Shown here: positions 1 to 9,081 of the stretch, in pieces
Layout of the letters: each line of letters opens with the position of its first letter
Position numbering within the stretch: position 1 is the stretch's first letter
Assembly: GCF_900110435.1 (NCBI RefSeq)
Contig: NZ_FODT01000002.1
Coordinates: 124,001-188,000, forward strand
Source of the DNA: Rhodopseudomonas pseudopalustris
GTDB lineage: Bacteria > Pseudomonadota > Alphaproteobacteria > Rhizobiales > Xanthobacteraceae
Length of the DNA stretch: 64,000 nucleotides
Reading direction: 5' to 3'
The notes under the pieces: model-generated
Told to the model about the DNA's origin: nothing
Database searches by the model: none
Seen by the model: the letters and a program-made list of their open reading frames with translations, nothing else
Position numbers and translations under genes: made by a program

Positions 1-1
1 G

Positions 2-388
2 ACCTCGGTGAGTTCATTGTCCGCCGAGCCGCCGTCGCTGATCGTCTGCATCAATCGAGATTGTTCGATTCTCCCGGTGCTCCGGGATCAGGGAAATTTC
101 GGCGTCAACATCCTCGGCAGCGGTCATCGCGAGCTTGCGGATCGCTTCGCCGGCCGCCACGGCATCCGCGGCGCGCAGCGCTACGACAGCGGCGATTGGA
201 TCGAGCTGGTCACCGGGGCGCCGTTACTGGCCGACGCGCTGGCGGCGATCGACTGCACGGTCGACAGCATCATGGACTGGAACAGCCATGCGCTGGTGAT
301 CGGCCGGGTCGAAGCGGTCCATTTCCACGACGGGCCGCAGGCGCTGGTGTATTGGCGGGGCGGCTATCTCGACGTCGGCGCCGAATAG
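2..388 (+). CDS. Flavin reductase-like domain protein, 3' portion (5' end outside window)
   Basis: The reading frame is open from base 2, so the gene begins upstream of the window. The visible ~128 residues begin TSVSSLSAEPPSLIVCIN, the typical second strand region of the FMN-binding split-barrel flavin reductases (RutF/HpaC type), followed by a GNFGVNIL segment and the usual C-terminal HALVIGRVEAV and LVYWRGGY strands. Members reduce FMN with NAD(P)H and pass it to a partner monooxygenase; no partner gene is visible here. An internal GTG at position 8 is not the true start. It converges with the flippase gene. Family call is firm; substrate and partner are unknown. Confidence 0.8.
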   Translation, partial: TSVSSLSAEPPSLIVCINRDCSILPVLRDQGNFGVNILGSGHRELADRFAGRHGIRGAQRYDSGDWIELVTGAPLLADALAAIDCTVDSIMDWNSHALVIGRVEAVHFHDGPQALVYWRGGYLDVGAE

Positions 389-477
389 CTCGCCACAGCC
401 GGGCGACAACGGCGCTTGGGCAAACACCCCCAAATTCCTCACATCGAACTGAGCGATCGTTCTTCTCCCCGCGCGGC

Positions 478-1836
478 TCACTCGGGGCGTAGCGAGATCC
501 GTCCGTGACGCAGCCGCGTCAGCAGGCGCAGCACCGAGCCGTCGATGCCGGCCGCGCTCTTGGCGGCGTTCCGCAGCAGGATCGCCAGCGTGATGAACGA
601 GATCGTCGTCGCAGCCACCGCACCGGGAATGCCGAACCACGGGATCAGCAGGAAGAAGCCGACGGCGCGCATCAGCACCGTGCCGCCGATGATGGCGAGA
701 TAGCGGCCCTCGTGTCCCGTCAGCATCAGGATCGAGCCGGACGGGCCTGAGGCCGCTACGGCGGCGGTTCCCGCGGTCAGCATCGCCAGTGCGCCGTAAT
801 ACGACACGTACTCGGGATTGAAAGCGTAGAGGATCCAGTGCCCGCCGCCGAGCACCACCACCAGGCCGGCGACGATGATCGTCAGAGTCACCAGCGCGAC
901 CGAATCCAGCAGGCTGTCGAGCTGCCGATGCTGCTGGTTGTAGTACAGGTTCGGAATGTGGCGGGTGGAGAAGATGTAGACCGCGCCGGTCACCATCGCG
1001 AAAGCGTTGGCGATCCGCGTCGTGACGAAATAGGCGCCGGCGACGGAGGGCGAGGTCAGATAGCCGATGATCACCACGTCGGCATATTGATTGGCGGCTT
1101 CGAGCCCGCTCGAGACGCACAGCTTGCTCGACCGTGTGATCCAGGTGCGCAGATCGAAGGTCGATTTGCTTTGGCCGAGGTTCGGAAACTGCACTCGCAC
1201 CCGCCGCCTCAGCAGCGCCATCTGGACCAGGACGGCGAAGCTCGCGGCCGCCGCCATCGCCAGGAAGATCCGGTGAATCTGGATCGGCGCGCCGGTGATG
1301 AAGCATCCGGTCAGATAGAGAATCGGGCAGATCGCCACCAGCAGATAAGTCAGCCCGTCGCCGACGCCGACGCCGACCGCGCTGCGTGTCAGATGACCGG
1401 ACGTCAGAACCAGCGAGAAACAGACCAAATAAAGCGTCGCCGATAGCGCGAGAAGGCTGTCGTGCTCGGCCGCGAACCAGAAGTAGAACGGCACGCCGAC
1501 CAGGGTGACGCCGGCCGCGCAGGCGAGCGCGCTGAAGGTCATCGCGCCTTTCAGCATTTTCTCATCGCCCGCGGAGCCGAATTCGCTCCATGAACGCATG
1601 ATGAAGATCTGCTGTCCGAATGTCGCGATCACGCTGAGCAGGCTGGCCGCGCTGAACAGCATGGAATAACTGCCGAAATCGTGGCGGCTCAGCATGCGTG
1701 CAGCGAGAGTCACCAGCGCGAGATTGACGATGGTAATGGCGACCCGCAACGCCAACGCTCCGGTCATCGCGCGGACCGTGGAGTTGTTGCGCAGTCCGAT
1801 GATTTTCTCGATCGCGACGCTGAACTTCACTCTCAC
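478..1836 (-). CDS. Polysaccharide flippase, Wzx/PST type (MOP superfamily)
   Basis: A 452-residue polytopic inner-membrane protein with about 12 hydrophobic segments and a short basic N-terminus. Length and the alternating helix pattern, with an early MLSRHDFGSYSMLFSAASLL stretch, match PST/Wzx-type lipid-linked oligosaccharide flippases. It probably moves undecaprenyl-diphosphate-linked repeat units across the inner membrane for the polymerases encoded nearby. The start is a GTG with a weak AGGTTGA ribosome site; a second GTG lies two codons inside. It is the first complete gene of the polysaccharide locus and is transcribed on its own. Family is well supported; the sugar substrate cannot be read from sequence. 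Confidence 0.8.
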   Translation of the reverse strand: MRVKFSVAIEKIIGLRNNSTVRAMTGALALRVAITIVNLALVTLAARMLSRHDFGSYSMLFSAASLLSVIATFGQQIFIMRSWSEFGSAGDEKMLKGAMTFSALACAAGVTLVGVPFYFWFAAEHDSLLALSATLYLVCFSLVLTSGHLTRSAVGVGVGDGLTYLLVAICPILYLTGCFITGAPIQIHRIFLAMAAAASFAVLVQMALLRRRVRVQFPNLGQSKSTFDLRTWITRSSKLCVSSGLEAANQYADVVIIGYLTSPSVAGAYFVTTRIANAFAMVTGAVYIFSTRHIPNLYYNQQHRQLDSLLDSVALVTLTIIVAGLVVVLGGGHWILYAFNPEYVSYYGALAMLTAGTAAVAASGPSGSILMLTGHEGRYLAIIGGTVLMRAVGFFLLIPWFGIPGAVAATTISFITLAILLRNAAKSAAGIDGSVLRLLTRLRHGRISLRPE

Positions 1837-2048
1837 TCAACCTGGTCGGGCGACACTGATGCGGGTTTCATCCGATGGTTTTCGGCCGACGGATATTCGC
1901 GGGTTCGCCGAATGACGTTGCGCCGTCGGCGCTCTGGCGTGCTGTGACAACTTATCCTATCTGGGGCCGGATTGATCCAATTTGAAATGATAATTGCGTG
2001 TAAGGTAAAGACTGCGGAGAGGGTCCCGATCAGTCGAGAGCAGCCGCG

Positions 2049-2064
2049 TTAACGAGTTGTTAAC
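2049..2064 (+). promoter_or_regulatory. Perfect CtrA-type box TTAA-N7-TTAAC
   Basis: TTAA at 2049-2052, seven bases, TTAAC at 2060-2064: an exact match to the CtrA response-regulator consensus of alphaproteobacteria. It lies 30 bp before the preferred start (2095) of the VanZ-like gene. Function is inferred from the motif only. Confidence 0.5.
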
Positions 2065-2094
2065 CATATGAAAGCCGATCCAGACGGAGTGACG

Positions 2095-2454
2095 ATGCCG
2101 GAGCTGTCGACCAAACTGCAAACCATGCTGCGCGTCGCGGCGTGGCTGTGCCTGGCGGCGGTTGCCTTCGCGACCCTCAGCCCGCTCGGCATTCGTCCGA
2201 CGACAGGTCTGCCGCCGTCGATCGAGCGCTTCACCGCTTTCGCACTGGTCGGCGCAATGTTTGCCGCAGCGTATCCGCGCTACATTCTGTTCGCCGCTGC
2301 GATCGTGCTCGGCGCTGCGGCGCTGTTCGAATTCCTGCAGGTGCTGGCGCCGTCGCGGCACGGTCGGCTGTTCGATGCCGGTGTGAAGTTCTCCGGCGGA
2401 ACGGTCGGCCTGATCGCCGGCTGGCTGTCGGTGCGTTGGTTCGCGCGGCGCTGA
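2095..2454 (+). CDS. VanZ-like small membrane protein
   Basis: 119 residues with four hydrophobic segments (about 12-30, 42-60, 64-84 and 95-113), short loops and a conserved-looking acidic EFLQ in the third helix, the VanZ-like pattern. VanZ-like proteins often sit in exopolysaccharide loci; their biochemical role is not settled. I chose ATG 2095 over the in-frame ATG at 2068. 2095 has GGAG eight bases upstream, whereas 2068 directly abuts the CtrA-type box and has no room for a ribosome site. It converges with the GINT1-like gene, 16 bp apart. Confidence 0.7.
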   Translation: MPELSTKLQTMLRVAAWLCLAAVAFATLSPLGIRPTTGLPPSIERFTAFALVGAMFAAAYPRYILFAAAIVLGAAALFEFLQVLAPSRHGRLFDAGVKFSGGTVGLIAGWLSVRWFARR

Positions 2455-2470
2455 TCCCGCCGCGCGCGGC

Positions 2471-3991
2471 TCAAAGACTCTGCGCGCCGGCCGGATCGCC
2501 GAGCTTGTCGGGCAACCGCAGCGCCTTGATCTTGGGCTGGATGATCGTGCCGTCGATCAGTTCGAGGCGGCCGCAGCGGTTCAGCGTGTGCAGCTTGCGG
2601 CCGGGCCAGCGCGGTCCGGGCTTGATGGTGTGACGCACGGTTTGCGCGAACGTCGTCGGCGACAACTGCTCGACTTCCGCCAGCCCCAGCGCGCCGCCAT
2701 AGCCGTTCGTGCAATCCTGTACCGGCCGCCAAAGCCGGCCGTTACGTTGAACGAAATGGCCGGCGGGCCGCGCGCTCGCGCGATCGACCAGCACCGGGCG
2801 TTGCGCGTGCGGCATCCAGGGCCCGAACAGGCTGTTGGCGTAGTAAATCGACAGCGTATCCGAATAGCCGCCCGATCCGTCGCGCGTGGCGCCGAACATG
2901 TAGTACAATCCGTCGTGCTGCACGATCGTGGCGTCCGCAAACTCGACGCCCGACAGCAGCGTGGCGTGTTTCTCCCAGCGATTCGGAAACTGCACACACT
3001 TGTACAACGTCACCTCGCCCGAGACGCTGCTCTCGGGGATCATCCAGAGGTCGTTATCCTGCGCGATCAGGAACGGATACGACAAGTGCCACGGCTCTTC
3101 GAGCACCGGAATGGCTTCGCCCACGGGACCGTCATGGCCGAATTCGATCGCCGAGATCGTGCCCTTGCCGACGCGATGGTCGAGATCTTCGAAAAAGGCA
3201 AACGTCCGTCCCTTCCAGGTGATCGGGAACGGGTCGGCATAGAACCGATTGCCGGGACTGGGCACCGCGCGCCAGCCTGGACCCGAGAGATCGCCTGAAC
3301 TCCAGATGCCCGCATCATCGGTGTAGCGCCACCCGATCCGCCAGTGCGGAGAGTAGCAGCACAGCCGATAGATGTGTCTGACGAGATGCTCCGCAACACC
3401 GCGCAGAACATAGGCCGAAGGCGAGCGGACGCCGGCGCGATCAACCGAGGCGGCAGCCGTCGCCGGCCGCGGCCCCGAATCCAGCACGCCTTTGAGCAAC
3501 GTGACTGTTCGGGCCATCACCGTATCGAGCGCGCCGCCGAGGCCCTCTGCCGTCTCCGCCGAGGGCTGGCCCGACCACATCATCGCGCCGCTGATCTCGT
3601 CGTAAATCTCGATCAGCGGCAGGTCGCCGCCGAGGATCGCGGCGAGAGCGGCGTCTTCGCCAGCCGCGCCGTTGTAAAGCGGGCGCAAATACAGCTGCGC
3701 CGCGCGTTTCGGATCGCGTGGCATCGCGGTGAAATCGACCACGATGTCGGCTGTCTGGCTCGGCTGCCGGCCTTCGCGCAACAGCTCCGAGCAGAGGTCG
3801 GCGCCGCACGGGCGGCCGCGCCGCATCACCATCCGCTCGAGGTCCAGAAGCTGTTCGAGTCCCGTTGGACGCGTTGCATCGGTCCGGACCCAGGCGACTT
3901 GCAGCCCGTTCGGGTCGCTGCACAGCAACGACATCTGATGGCGCATCCATCGGCGTGGTCGCGCTTCGTCGAAGCGAAGCTCAACGATCAC
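2471..3991 (-). CDS. GINT1-like (glucosamine inositolphosphorylceramide transferase-like) protein with beta-propeller domain
   Basis: 506 residues from the GTG at 3991. The C-terminal ~280 residues, with RFYADPFPITWKGRTFAFFE, repeated short strands, an HLSYPFLI block and an acidic DLWMIPESS block, resemble the five-bladed GH43-like propeller found in bacterial homologues of plant GINT1 and in formyltransferase-like polysaccharide proteins. The N-terminal ~220 residues look like a sugar-metabolism accessory domain. No signal peptide, so probably cytoplasmic. The GTG start has GAGGGGAG nine bases upstream and overlaps the GT4 stop by 11 bp, indicating translational coupling; a longer in-frame ORF to 4066 runs into the GT gene and is unlikely. 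A sugar-transferring or sugar-modifying role is inferred from context; no activity is proven. Confidence 0.6.
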   Translation of the reverse strand: MIVELRFDEARPRRWMRHQMSLLCSDPNGLQVAWVRTDATRPTGLEQLLDLERMVMRRGRPCGADLCSELLREGRQPSQTADIVVDFTAMPRDPKRAAQLYLRPLYNGAAGEDAALAAILGGDLPLIEIYDEISGAMMWSGQPSAETAEGLGGALDTVMARTVTLLKGVLDSGPRPATAAASVDRAGVRSPSAYVLRGVAEHLVRHIYRLCCYSPHWRIGWRYTDDAGIWSSGDLSGPGWRAVPSPGNRFYADPFPITWKGRTFAFFEDLDHRVGKGTISAIEFGHDGPVGEAIPVLEEPWHLSYPFLIAQDNDLWMIPESSVSGEVTLYKCVQFPNRWEKHATLLSGVEFADATIVQHDGLYYMFGATRDGSGGYSDTLSIYYANSLFGPWMPHAQRPVLVDRASARPAGHFVQRNGRLWRPVQDCTNGYGGALGLAEVEQLSPTTFAQTVRHTIKPGPRWPGRKLHTLNRCGRLELIDGTIIQPKIKALRLPDKLGDPAGAQSL

Positions 3992-5240
3992 CTGTTCGCT
4001 CCCCTCGCTGGACGTCTGTCGCCAGCGCTTGCTCGATGATGCGGGCGTACTCGTCCGCCATCGCATCGACCGAGTAGCGCGTCTTCAGGCCATCACCCGC
4101 GCGCCGAAGTTGCGCGGCGAATTCGTCGTCGGCGAGCACCCGCGCGATCGCGGCGGTCATTGCCGCGGTGTCGGACGCATCGACGAAGACCGCTGCGGGG
4201 CCCCCCTGATACGACAGCACTTCACGCAGCACCGGAAGATCGTTGGCGATCACCGGCACGCCGGCATTTGCGGCTTCCACCGCGGCGAGACCGAAGGTTT
4301 CGGCGAGTGAAGGAAACACGAAGACGTCGAGGCAGGCGAGGAAGTTCGCGACCTGGTCCGGAGAGATCTCTCCGATGAATTGCACGCGATCGGACACGCC
4401 CAGCCGATCGGCGAGCTCGCGCAGTCGCGGTTCGTCCTGGCCCTGGCCGGCGAGCGCGACGGTCCAGTCCGGCCGGTTCGCCAGAACGCGGATCGCGGCG
4501 TCGAGCTGCTTCAGCGGATGCAGCCGCGCGGCCGAGCCGAGAATGATCGCATCCGGCTTCAGCCCGAATTGCCGACGCGCATCGGCCTTCGACAGCGTCG
4601 CGCGCTTTTGGTCGAACCCGTGCGGTACGTGCGTCAGGCGCTTGCGATAGCTTTCGGGGTAGCGCGAATAGTCGCGCAGCATGTCGTGCGAATTGACGGT
4701 GATGCTGTCGAAAACCCCGAGCTGTCCCATCAGGCGATCGACGCCGCTCAGCCAGCCCGGCATCGTCAATCGCGCCGAGACCTGATTGGCGATCACCGGA
4801 GCGGGGCTCGCCAGCCGCGATACGATTCCGCCGATCGAATTGCCGTAGTGCTGAAACGTCAGCACGACATCGGGACGAAGCTGGCGGATGCGCGCATACA
4901 GCGCGCCGAGAAACCGCAGGAACGACAGCGGATCGCCCGGCCGACGCGGCGCGCAATAGACGGTCTGCGGCGGTTCGTCGAACGCGAGCGACTGCCGAAA
5001 GAAGAACAGGTTGTGGACGTCGTAGCCGCGCGCCGCGAGGCCGGCACCGACCAGCCGGGAGATTTCCTGCGCGCCTGCGTTCTCGGCCTGGGTCTGAATC
5101 AGCAATACGCGCGGGCGCTTCGCCGACCGCGCCGTTCGGTCGGTCACGCCGGCATCGCGCGGCGGCGTCGCGGTCTGCGCAGACGTGCCGGATTCGAGAG
5201 CGAGAACCCGCTCGAACTGGCTTTTTTTCAGGATCGTCAT
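3981..5240 (-). CDS. Glycosyltransferase family 4 (GT-B fold)
   Basis: 419 residues. The first ~40 are a low-complexity tail, then an N-terminal Rossmann domain (RVLLIQTQAENAGAQE, about 44-60) and a C-terminal nucleotide-sugar domain with SAARLHPLKQLD (about 236-247) and the retaining EX7E motif ETFGLAAVE with glutamates 314 and 322. It should add one sugar to the lipid-linked repeat unit at the cytoplasmic face. The GINT1-like gene follows with an 11-bp overlap, so the two form an operon that diverges from the co-polymerase gene. Donor and acceptor sugars are unknown. Confidence 0.85.
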   Translation of the reverse strand: MTILKKSQFERVLALESGTSAQTATPPRDAGVTDRTARSAKRPRVLLIQTQAENAGAQEISRLVGAGLAARGYDVHNLFFFRQSLAFDEPPQTVYCAPRRPGDPLSFLRFLGALYARIRQLRPDVVLTFQHYGNSIGGIVSRLASPAPVIANQVSARLTMPGWLSGVDRLMGQLGVFDSITVNSHDMLRDYSRYPESYRKRLTHVPHGFDQKRATLSKADARRQFGLKPDAIILGSAARLHPLKQLDAAIRVLANRPDWTVALAGQGQDEPRLRELADRLGVSDRVQFIGEISPDQVANFLACLDVFVFPSLAETFGLAAVEAANAGVPVIANDLPVLREVLSYQGGPAAVFVDASDTAAMTAAIARVLADDEFAAQLRRAGDGLKTRYSVDAMADEYARIIEQALATDVQRGERTGDR

Positions 5241-5320
5241 CGGCGCAATCTTCAGGAATCCGCTTTAGATTTTACTGCCAACGTCGCCTAATTACCGCCG
5301 CTGGTTAACAAGGACGTATC

Positions 5321-5341
5321 ATAAAACGTGTTGCGTTTTAT
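5321..5341. promoter_or_regulatory. Perfect 8-bp inverted repeat, probable operator
   Basis: ATAAAACG, five-base spacer TGTTG, CGTTTTAT: arms match exactly. Symmetry, size and placement between divergent polysaccharide genes suggest a dimeric repressor or activator site. No T-run follows, so it is not a terminator. Confidence 0.5.
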
Positions 5342-5438
5342 ACATTCGACGCCCGGTCGCAGATCAGTTTTGCTGCTCGCGGTTAATGCACGGATGCGTC
5401 GCGGCCGCCATTGCCAACCGATGCGACAATGTTGCGCA

Positions 5439-5454
5439 TTAACGAATTACTAAC
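5439..5454 (+). promoter_or_regulatory. CtrA-type box, one mismatch (TTAA-N7-CTAAC)
   Basis: TTAA at 5439-5442 and CTAAC at 5450-5454 with seven bases between. It lies upstream of the co-polymerase gene and 38 bp from a second near-match. Inference from motif only. Confidence 0.3.
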
Positions 5455-5476
5455 CTCTTGAAGCCCGCGGCGATGC

Positions 5477-5492
5477 GTAACCGCCGATTAAC
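5477..5492 (+). promoter_or_regulatory. CtrA-type box, one mismatch (GTAA-N7-TTAAC)
   Basis: GTAA at 5477-5480 and TTAAC at 5488-5492 with seven bases between. Second of a tandem pair in front of the co-polymerase gene. Inference from motif only. Confidence 0.3.
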
Positions 5493-5671
5493 CGTAGTTC
5501 TTTACTTTACGGTCAGCGTGCGACGCAGCCGCGATCGCGGTCCATATCTCGGAGCGCTGCGCTGATCGATCGACGGGGCGCCGAGGGCCCCGCCGCGCGA
5601 TGCCACGCCGACATATAGCTCGGCGCGGTTGACGATTTGAGTTTGTAGATCAAGCGAGTGTGTAAAGTATC

Positions 5672-7738
5672 ATGTCGCCCCAGCCGTCTTCGCCCGATGC
5701 GCCGACCGACCGGACCTCCGATGGGCTCGATTTCAGGAATGTCCTCGGCATTCTGGCGCGGCGAAAGAACTGGGTGATCGGCGTCCCGCTGGCGCTGTGC
5801 GCTATGGTGGCCGCCTATCTGTTGATCGCCCAGCCGGCCTATACCGGGATGGCGCAGGTCTTCGTCGATCCGCGCGATCAGTACACGCCGAAGGACGATC
5901 CGCTGCAGAATTCGGTCCCCGGTGACGGTCTGTTGCTGGTCGAAAGCCAGCTCAAGATCATCACCTCGAACGAGGTGCTGAATCGCGTCATCGAACAGAT
6001 GGATCTGCAGAACGATCCGGAATTCAACGGCCAGCGCTTCGGCCTCGGCAGATTCGTGAAATCGCTGATCGGGCTCGGCAAGACCGAAGACCGGGCGCTG
6101 ACCACGCTGCGCAATCTGCGTCTCAAGGTCGCAACCAGGCGGATCGATCGCTCCTTCGTGATCGACATTCTGGCTTCCGCCGACACCGCGCCGTGCGCCG
6201 CCGCGCTCGCCAATGCGGTGGCGACCTCGTATCTCGAAGAGCAGGCCGGCGCCAATTCGGCGTTCCAGCGCCGAACCTCGGAGGCGATCTCGGCGCAGCT
6301 CGGCAAGCTGCGGCAGGAGGTGAAGCGCGGTGAGGAGGCGGTGGCGGCGTTCAAGGCGGCCAACAATCTGGTCGGCGCGCGCAGCCGCTTGGTGAGCGAG
6401 CAGCAGCTCGACGAAGCCAACACCCAATTGACCAATGCCCGGACCCGGCTGGCCGATGCGCAGGCGCGCGTGCGGCTGATCGAAACCGTCGAGCAGGGCA
6501 ACGCCGGTCTCGATTCGCTGCCCGAGGCGATGCAGTCCGCGGCGATCGTCCAGCTGCGCGGTCGCGCGGTCGATGCGTCGCGCGAGGAGGCGCAGCTCGC
6601 GCAGATCAACGGGCCCAACCATCCGGCGCTGCAAGCGGCGCGGGCGCAGGTGCGTGACGTTCAGGCGGCGATCCAGCGCGAGCTGAAGACGATCGCCCGG
6701 TCGGTCCGCAACACCGAGGCCAGCGAGCGAACCAATGTGCAGAACCTGCAGGCCAATTTCGACGCGCTGAAAGCCCAATCACAGGCCAATGACAAATTGA
6801 TGGTCCCGCTGCGCGAACTCGAGCGCAAGGCGGAGTCGAGCCGCATCGTCTACGAGAGCTTTCTCGCCAAAGCGAAGACGGCCGAAGAACGGCAGGGCAT
6901 CGACACCACCAACATTCGGCTGATCTCCCGCGCCACCGCGCCGGAGAACAAGAGCTGGCCGCCGACTCTGATCATGCTCGCGGCCGCGATCTTCGCGGGC
7001 CTGACGATCGGAATAGCGCTCGCGCTGGCGCGTGATTACTTCGAGCGGCCTGTCAGGGACCCCGAGCCGGACGCCGTCGCCGTGTCCGATGCGCCGTCTC
7101 TGGCCCCGGCCGATCCGGCGCCGGTGTTTCGGCCGGCGGTGAAGGCGCAGAGCCACGCCGGCCGGTTGAGCGCGCTCAGCGAGGAGTTGCTCGCGGCGCC
7201 GAAGGGCCACACCGTCGTGCTGGTTCAGGTCCAGCGCGGCGCGTGGCTGGACGACGTCGCATTGCAGCTCGCCCGCACCGTGATCGCGAACCAGATGGAC
7301 GTCATGCTGGTCGACGCCGACCTCGCGCGGCATCAAACGACCTCGCGGCTGGGCTATGACGACGCGCCCGGCCTGCGCGACGTCATGGCCGGCGATGCCG
7401 CGATCGGCGACGTCGTCCGATTGCACAAGCCGACCGCGATGCGCGTCGTTCCGGTGGGGCTCGCCGCCGTCGGCAGTCGCGATCCGCGGGCGCGGCAGGC
7501 GCTGTCCCTGGCCTTTCAGCAGCTTCGGGTATTCGATCGCGTCATCGTCGATGGCGGCGAGATGGGATCGACGGCCTCCGAATTCGGCATGTACTACATG
7601 GCCGACGAAGTGGTGTTCCTCGCGCAGGCGCCGGGCGGCAAAAGCGACGACGCGGCGATCCTGGTCGATCTGCTGCAGCACCGCCAGATCAAGGCCCGGG
7701 TGGTGTTCGTGGAGCCGGACGTCTCGGTGGCGGCATGA
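5672..7738 (+). CDS. Polysaccharide co-polymerase (Wzz/GumC/Wzc-like) with degenerate tyrosine-kinase domain
   Basis: 688 residues: cytoplasmic N-terminus, TM1 about 34-53, periplasmic Wzz domain with long coiled coils (about 205-270 and 300-400), TM2 about 431-453, then a cytoplasmic BY-kinase-like domain. In that domain the Walker A region (about 515-535, VVLVQVQRGAWLDDVALQLA) has no GKS/T. The Walker A' strand VMLVDAD (544-550) is kept, the Walker B position reads VIVDGGE, and the C-terminus has no tyrosine cluster. It should set chain length and couple polymerisation to export, but probably cannot autophosphorylate. The stop overlaps the next ATG by 4 bp (ATGA), so it is in one operon with the polymerase and GH5 genes. 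Confidence 0.85.
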   Translation: MSPQPSSPDAPTDRTSDGLDFRNVLGILARRKNWVIGVPLALCAMVAAYLLIAQPAYTGMAQVFVDPRDQYTPKDDPLQNSVPGDGLLLVESQLKIITSNEVLNRVIEQMDLQNDPEFNGQRFGLGRFVKSLIGLGKTEDRALTTLRNLRLKVATRRIDRSFVIDILASADTAPCAAALANAVATSYLEEQAGANSAFQRRTSEAISAQLGKLRQEVKRGEEAVAAFKAANNLVGARSRLVSEQQLDEANTQLTNARTRLADAQARVRLIETVEQGNAGLDSLPEAMQSAAIVQLRGRAVDASREEAQLAQINGPNHPALQAARAQVRDVQAAIQRELKTIARSVRNTEASERTNVQNLQANFDALKAQSQANDKLMVPLRELERKAESSRIVYESFLAKAKTAEERQGIDTTNIRLISRATAPENKSWPPTLIMLAAAIFAGLTIGIALALARDYFERPVRDPEPDAVAVSDAPSLAPADPAPVFRPAVKAQSHAGRLSALSEELLAAPKGHTVVLVQVQRGAWLDDVALQLARTVIANQMDVMLVDADLARHQTTSRLGYDDAPGLRDVMAGDAAIGDVVRLHKPTAMRVVPVGLAAVGSRDPRARQALSLAFQQLRVFDRVIVDGGEMGSTASEFGMYYMADEVVFLAQAPGGKSDDAAILVDLLQHRQIKARVVFVEPDVSVAA

Positions 7739-9072
7739 CCGCCGGCGGGCCGGGCGCGCCGCATCCGCCGGTCGCGTTTGCGTCCGCCGTCTCGTCCGCC
7801 CGCACGGTCCGGCTGCGGTTGCCATTCGCACCGCCGCTGATCCAGAAGATGATGGCGGTCTATATCGTTCTGCTGTTCGTGGTGTCCGCCAATGTGCTGG
7901 ACCTGATCGGCTACGATTACAGCGCGATCGGCGGATCGCCGATCACCAAGATCCACGTCTCGACCTATTTCATCGTGCTGATGTTCGGCGTGTTCGTCGT
8001 CACCTACCCGCAGAAGGGCGATCTCGCCCGCTATTATCTGGCCACCAAGCTCGGCTCGATCTTCTTCTTTTGCGCTTCCACTTTCGCCGTCATCAACATC
8101 GTCGTCGATGGCCGCAACGGCTTCGGCATGTATTTCGACACCGATCTGCATCTGTTTCTATGCTGTATGCTGCTGCCATTCGTCACGCCCGACAACATGG
8201 ATCGGCTCGAGCGGTTTCTGCACTGGTTCTTCCTGGTCAACGCGCTGCTCGCGGTGGTGGAGCTGGCGATCGGTTTCAACATCTTTCCGCTGATCACCTA
8301 CGCGCCGGACGGCATGACGACCGTGGAGCCGCGGGCGACGGCGTTTCTCAGCCATCCGCTCCACGCGGCGACCATCACCTGCGTCTATATCGTCAGCCTG
8401 CTGTGCGGCGCCGGCATGGCGCTGCGATCCAATCTGCGGATGCCGATGATCCTGCTGCAATACGCGGCGCTGCTCGCGTTCGGCGGACGCACCGCGTTCC
8501 TGCTGACGGGGCTGATCATGGCGGCGATGTTGCTGTGGGGCATGTTCCGCACCGCCGCCGGCATGAAGCTGTCGCAGCTCGGCCTGATCGTCTGGTTCTC
8601 GATCATTCCGGTCGGCATTGCCCTGGTGGCGGTGCTGGCCTCGATCGGAGCGTTCGATCAGCTGCTCGACCGTTTCACCGAAGACGGCGGCAGCGCGCGC
8701 AGTCGCTGGTTGATGGTGCCGCTGCTGCTGTCGTTCAACTGGGGTGACCTGCTGTGGGGCGCGCAGACCGACTATGTCAGGTCGCAGATCTATTCCTTCG
8801 GGCTGGAATGGGGCGTCGAGAATCCATTCATCCAGATGAGCGTGTTCCAGGGCGTGGTCGTCGCGTCGATGATCATGCTCGGCGTGCTGTTGCTGATCTA
8901 TGAGGCCTATCGGCGCATGACGTGGAAAGCGATCTTCCCGATTGCCGTGTATTTCTTTCTCTGCAGCACCTTCGGATCGTTCGCCGGACGTTTCTTCACC
9001 TTCTCGATCTTTCTGATCGTGATTTCCGCGCTGTTCCGCCGGCCTGACACGCCGTCGAACTATGTGAGCTGA
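7735..9072 (+). CDS. VpsF-family polysaccharide polymerase-like membrane protein
   Basis: 445 residues with about ten to twelve hydrophobic helices after a ~35-residue cytoplasmic tail. A larger loop near two thirds of the length (RFTEDGGSARSRWLMVPLLL) and the flanking GGRTAFLLTG block resemble Wzy/VpsF-type polymerases. These join lipid-linked repeat units at the periplasmic face. The ATG overlaps the co-polymerase stop by 4 bp, consistent with coupled synthesis of physical partners. A second Wzy/WaaL-like protein is encoded at 12.7-13.9 kb, so which one polymerises and which one ligates is open. Confidence 0.7.
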   Translation: MTAGGPGAPHPPVAFASAVSSARTVRLRLPFAPPLIQKMMAVYIVLLFVVSANVLDLIGYDYSAIGGSPITKIHVSTYFIVLMFGVFVVTYPQKGDLARYYLATKLGSIFFFCASTFAVINIVVDGRNGFGMYFDTDLHLFLCCMLLPFVTPDNMDRLERFLHWFFLVNALLAVVELAIGFNIFPLITYAPDGMTTVEPRATAFLSHPLHAATITCVYIVSLLCGAGMALRSNLRMPMILLQYAALLAFGGRTAFLLTGLIMAAMLLWGMFRTAAGMKLSQLGLIVWFSIIPVGIALVAVLASIGAFDQLLDRFTEDGGSARSRWLMVPLLLSFNWGDLLWGAQTDYVRSQIYSFGLEWGVENPFIQMSVFQGVVVASMIMLGVLLLIYEAYRRMTWKAIFPIAVYFFLCSTFGSFAGRFFTFSIFLIVISALFRRPDTPSNYVS

Positions 9073-9081
9073 GGAGGACGG

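Larger units (their letters stand above)
5241..5671. promoter_or_regulatory. 431-bp divergent intergenic region between GT4 and co-polymerase genes
   Basis: No credible gene. It is much richer in A+T than its neighbours around 5270-5515 and must hold both divergent promoters. It contains a perfect inverted repeat (5321-5341) and two one-mismatch CtrA-type boxes (5439-5454 and 5477-5492), listed separately. Confidence 0.6.
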
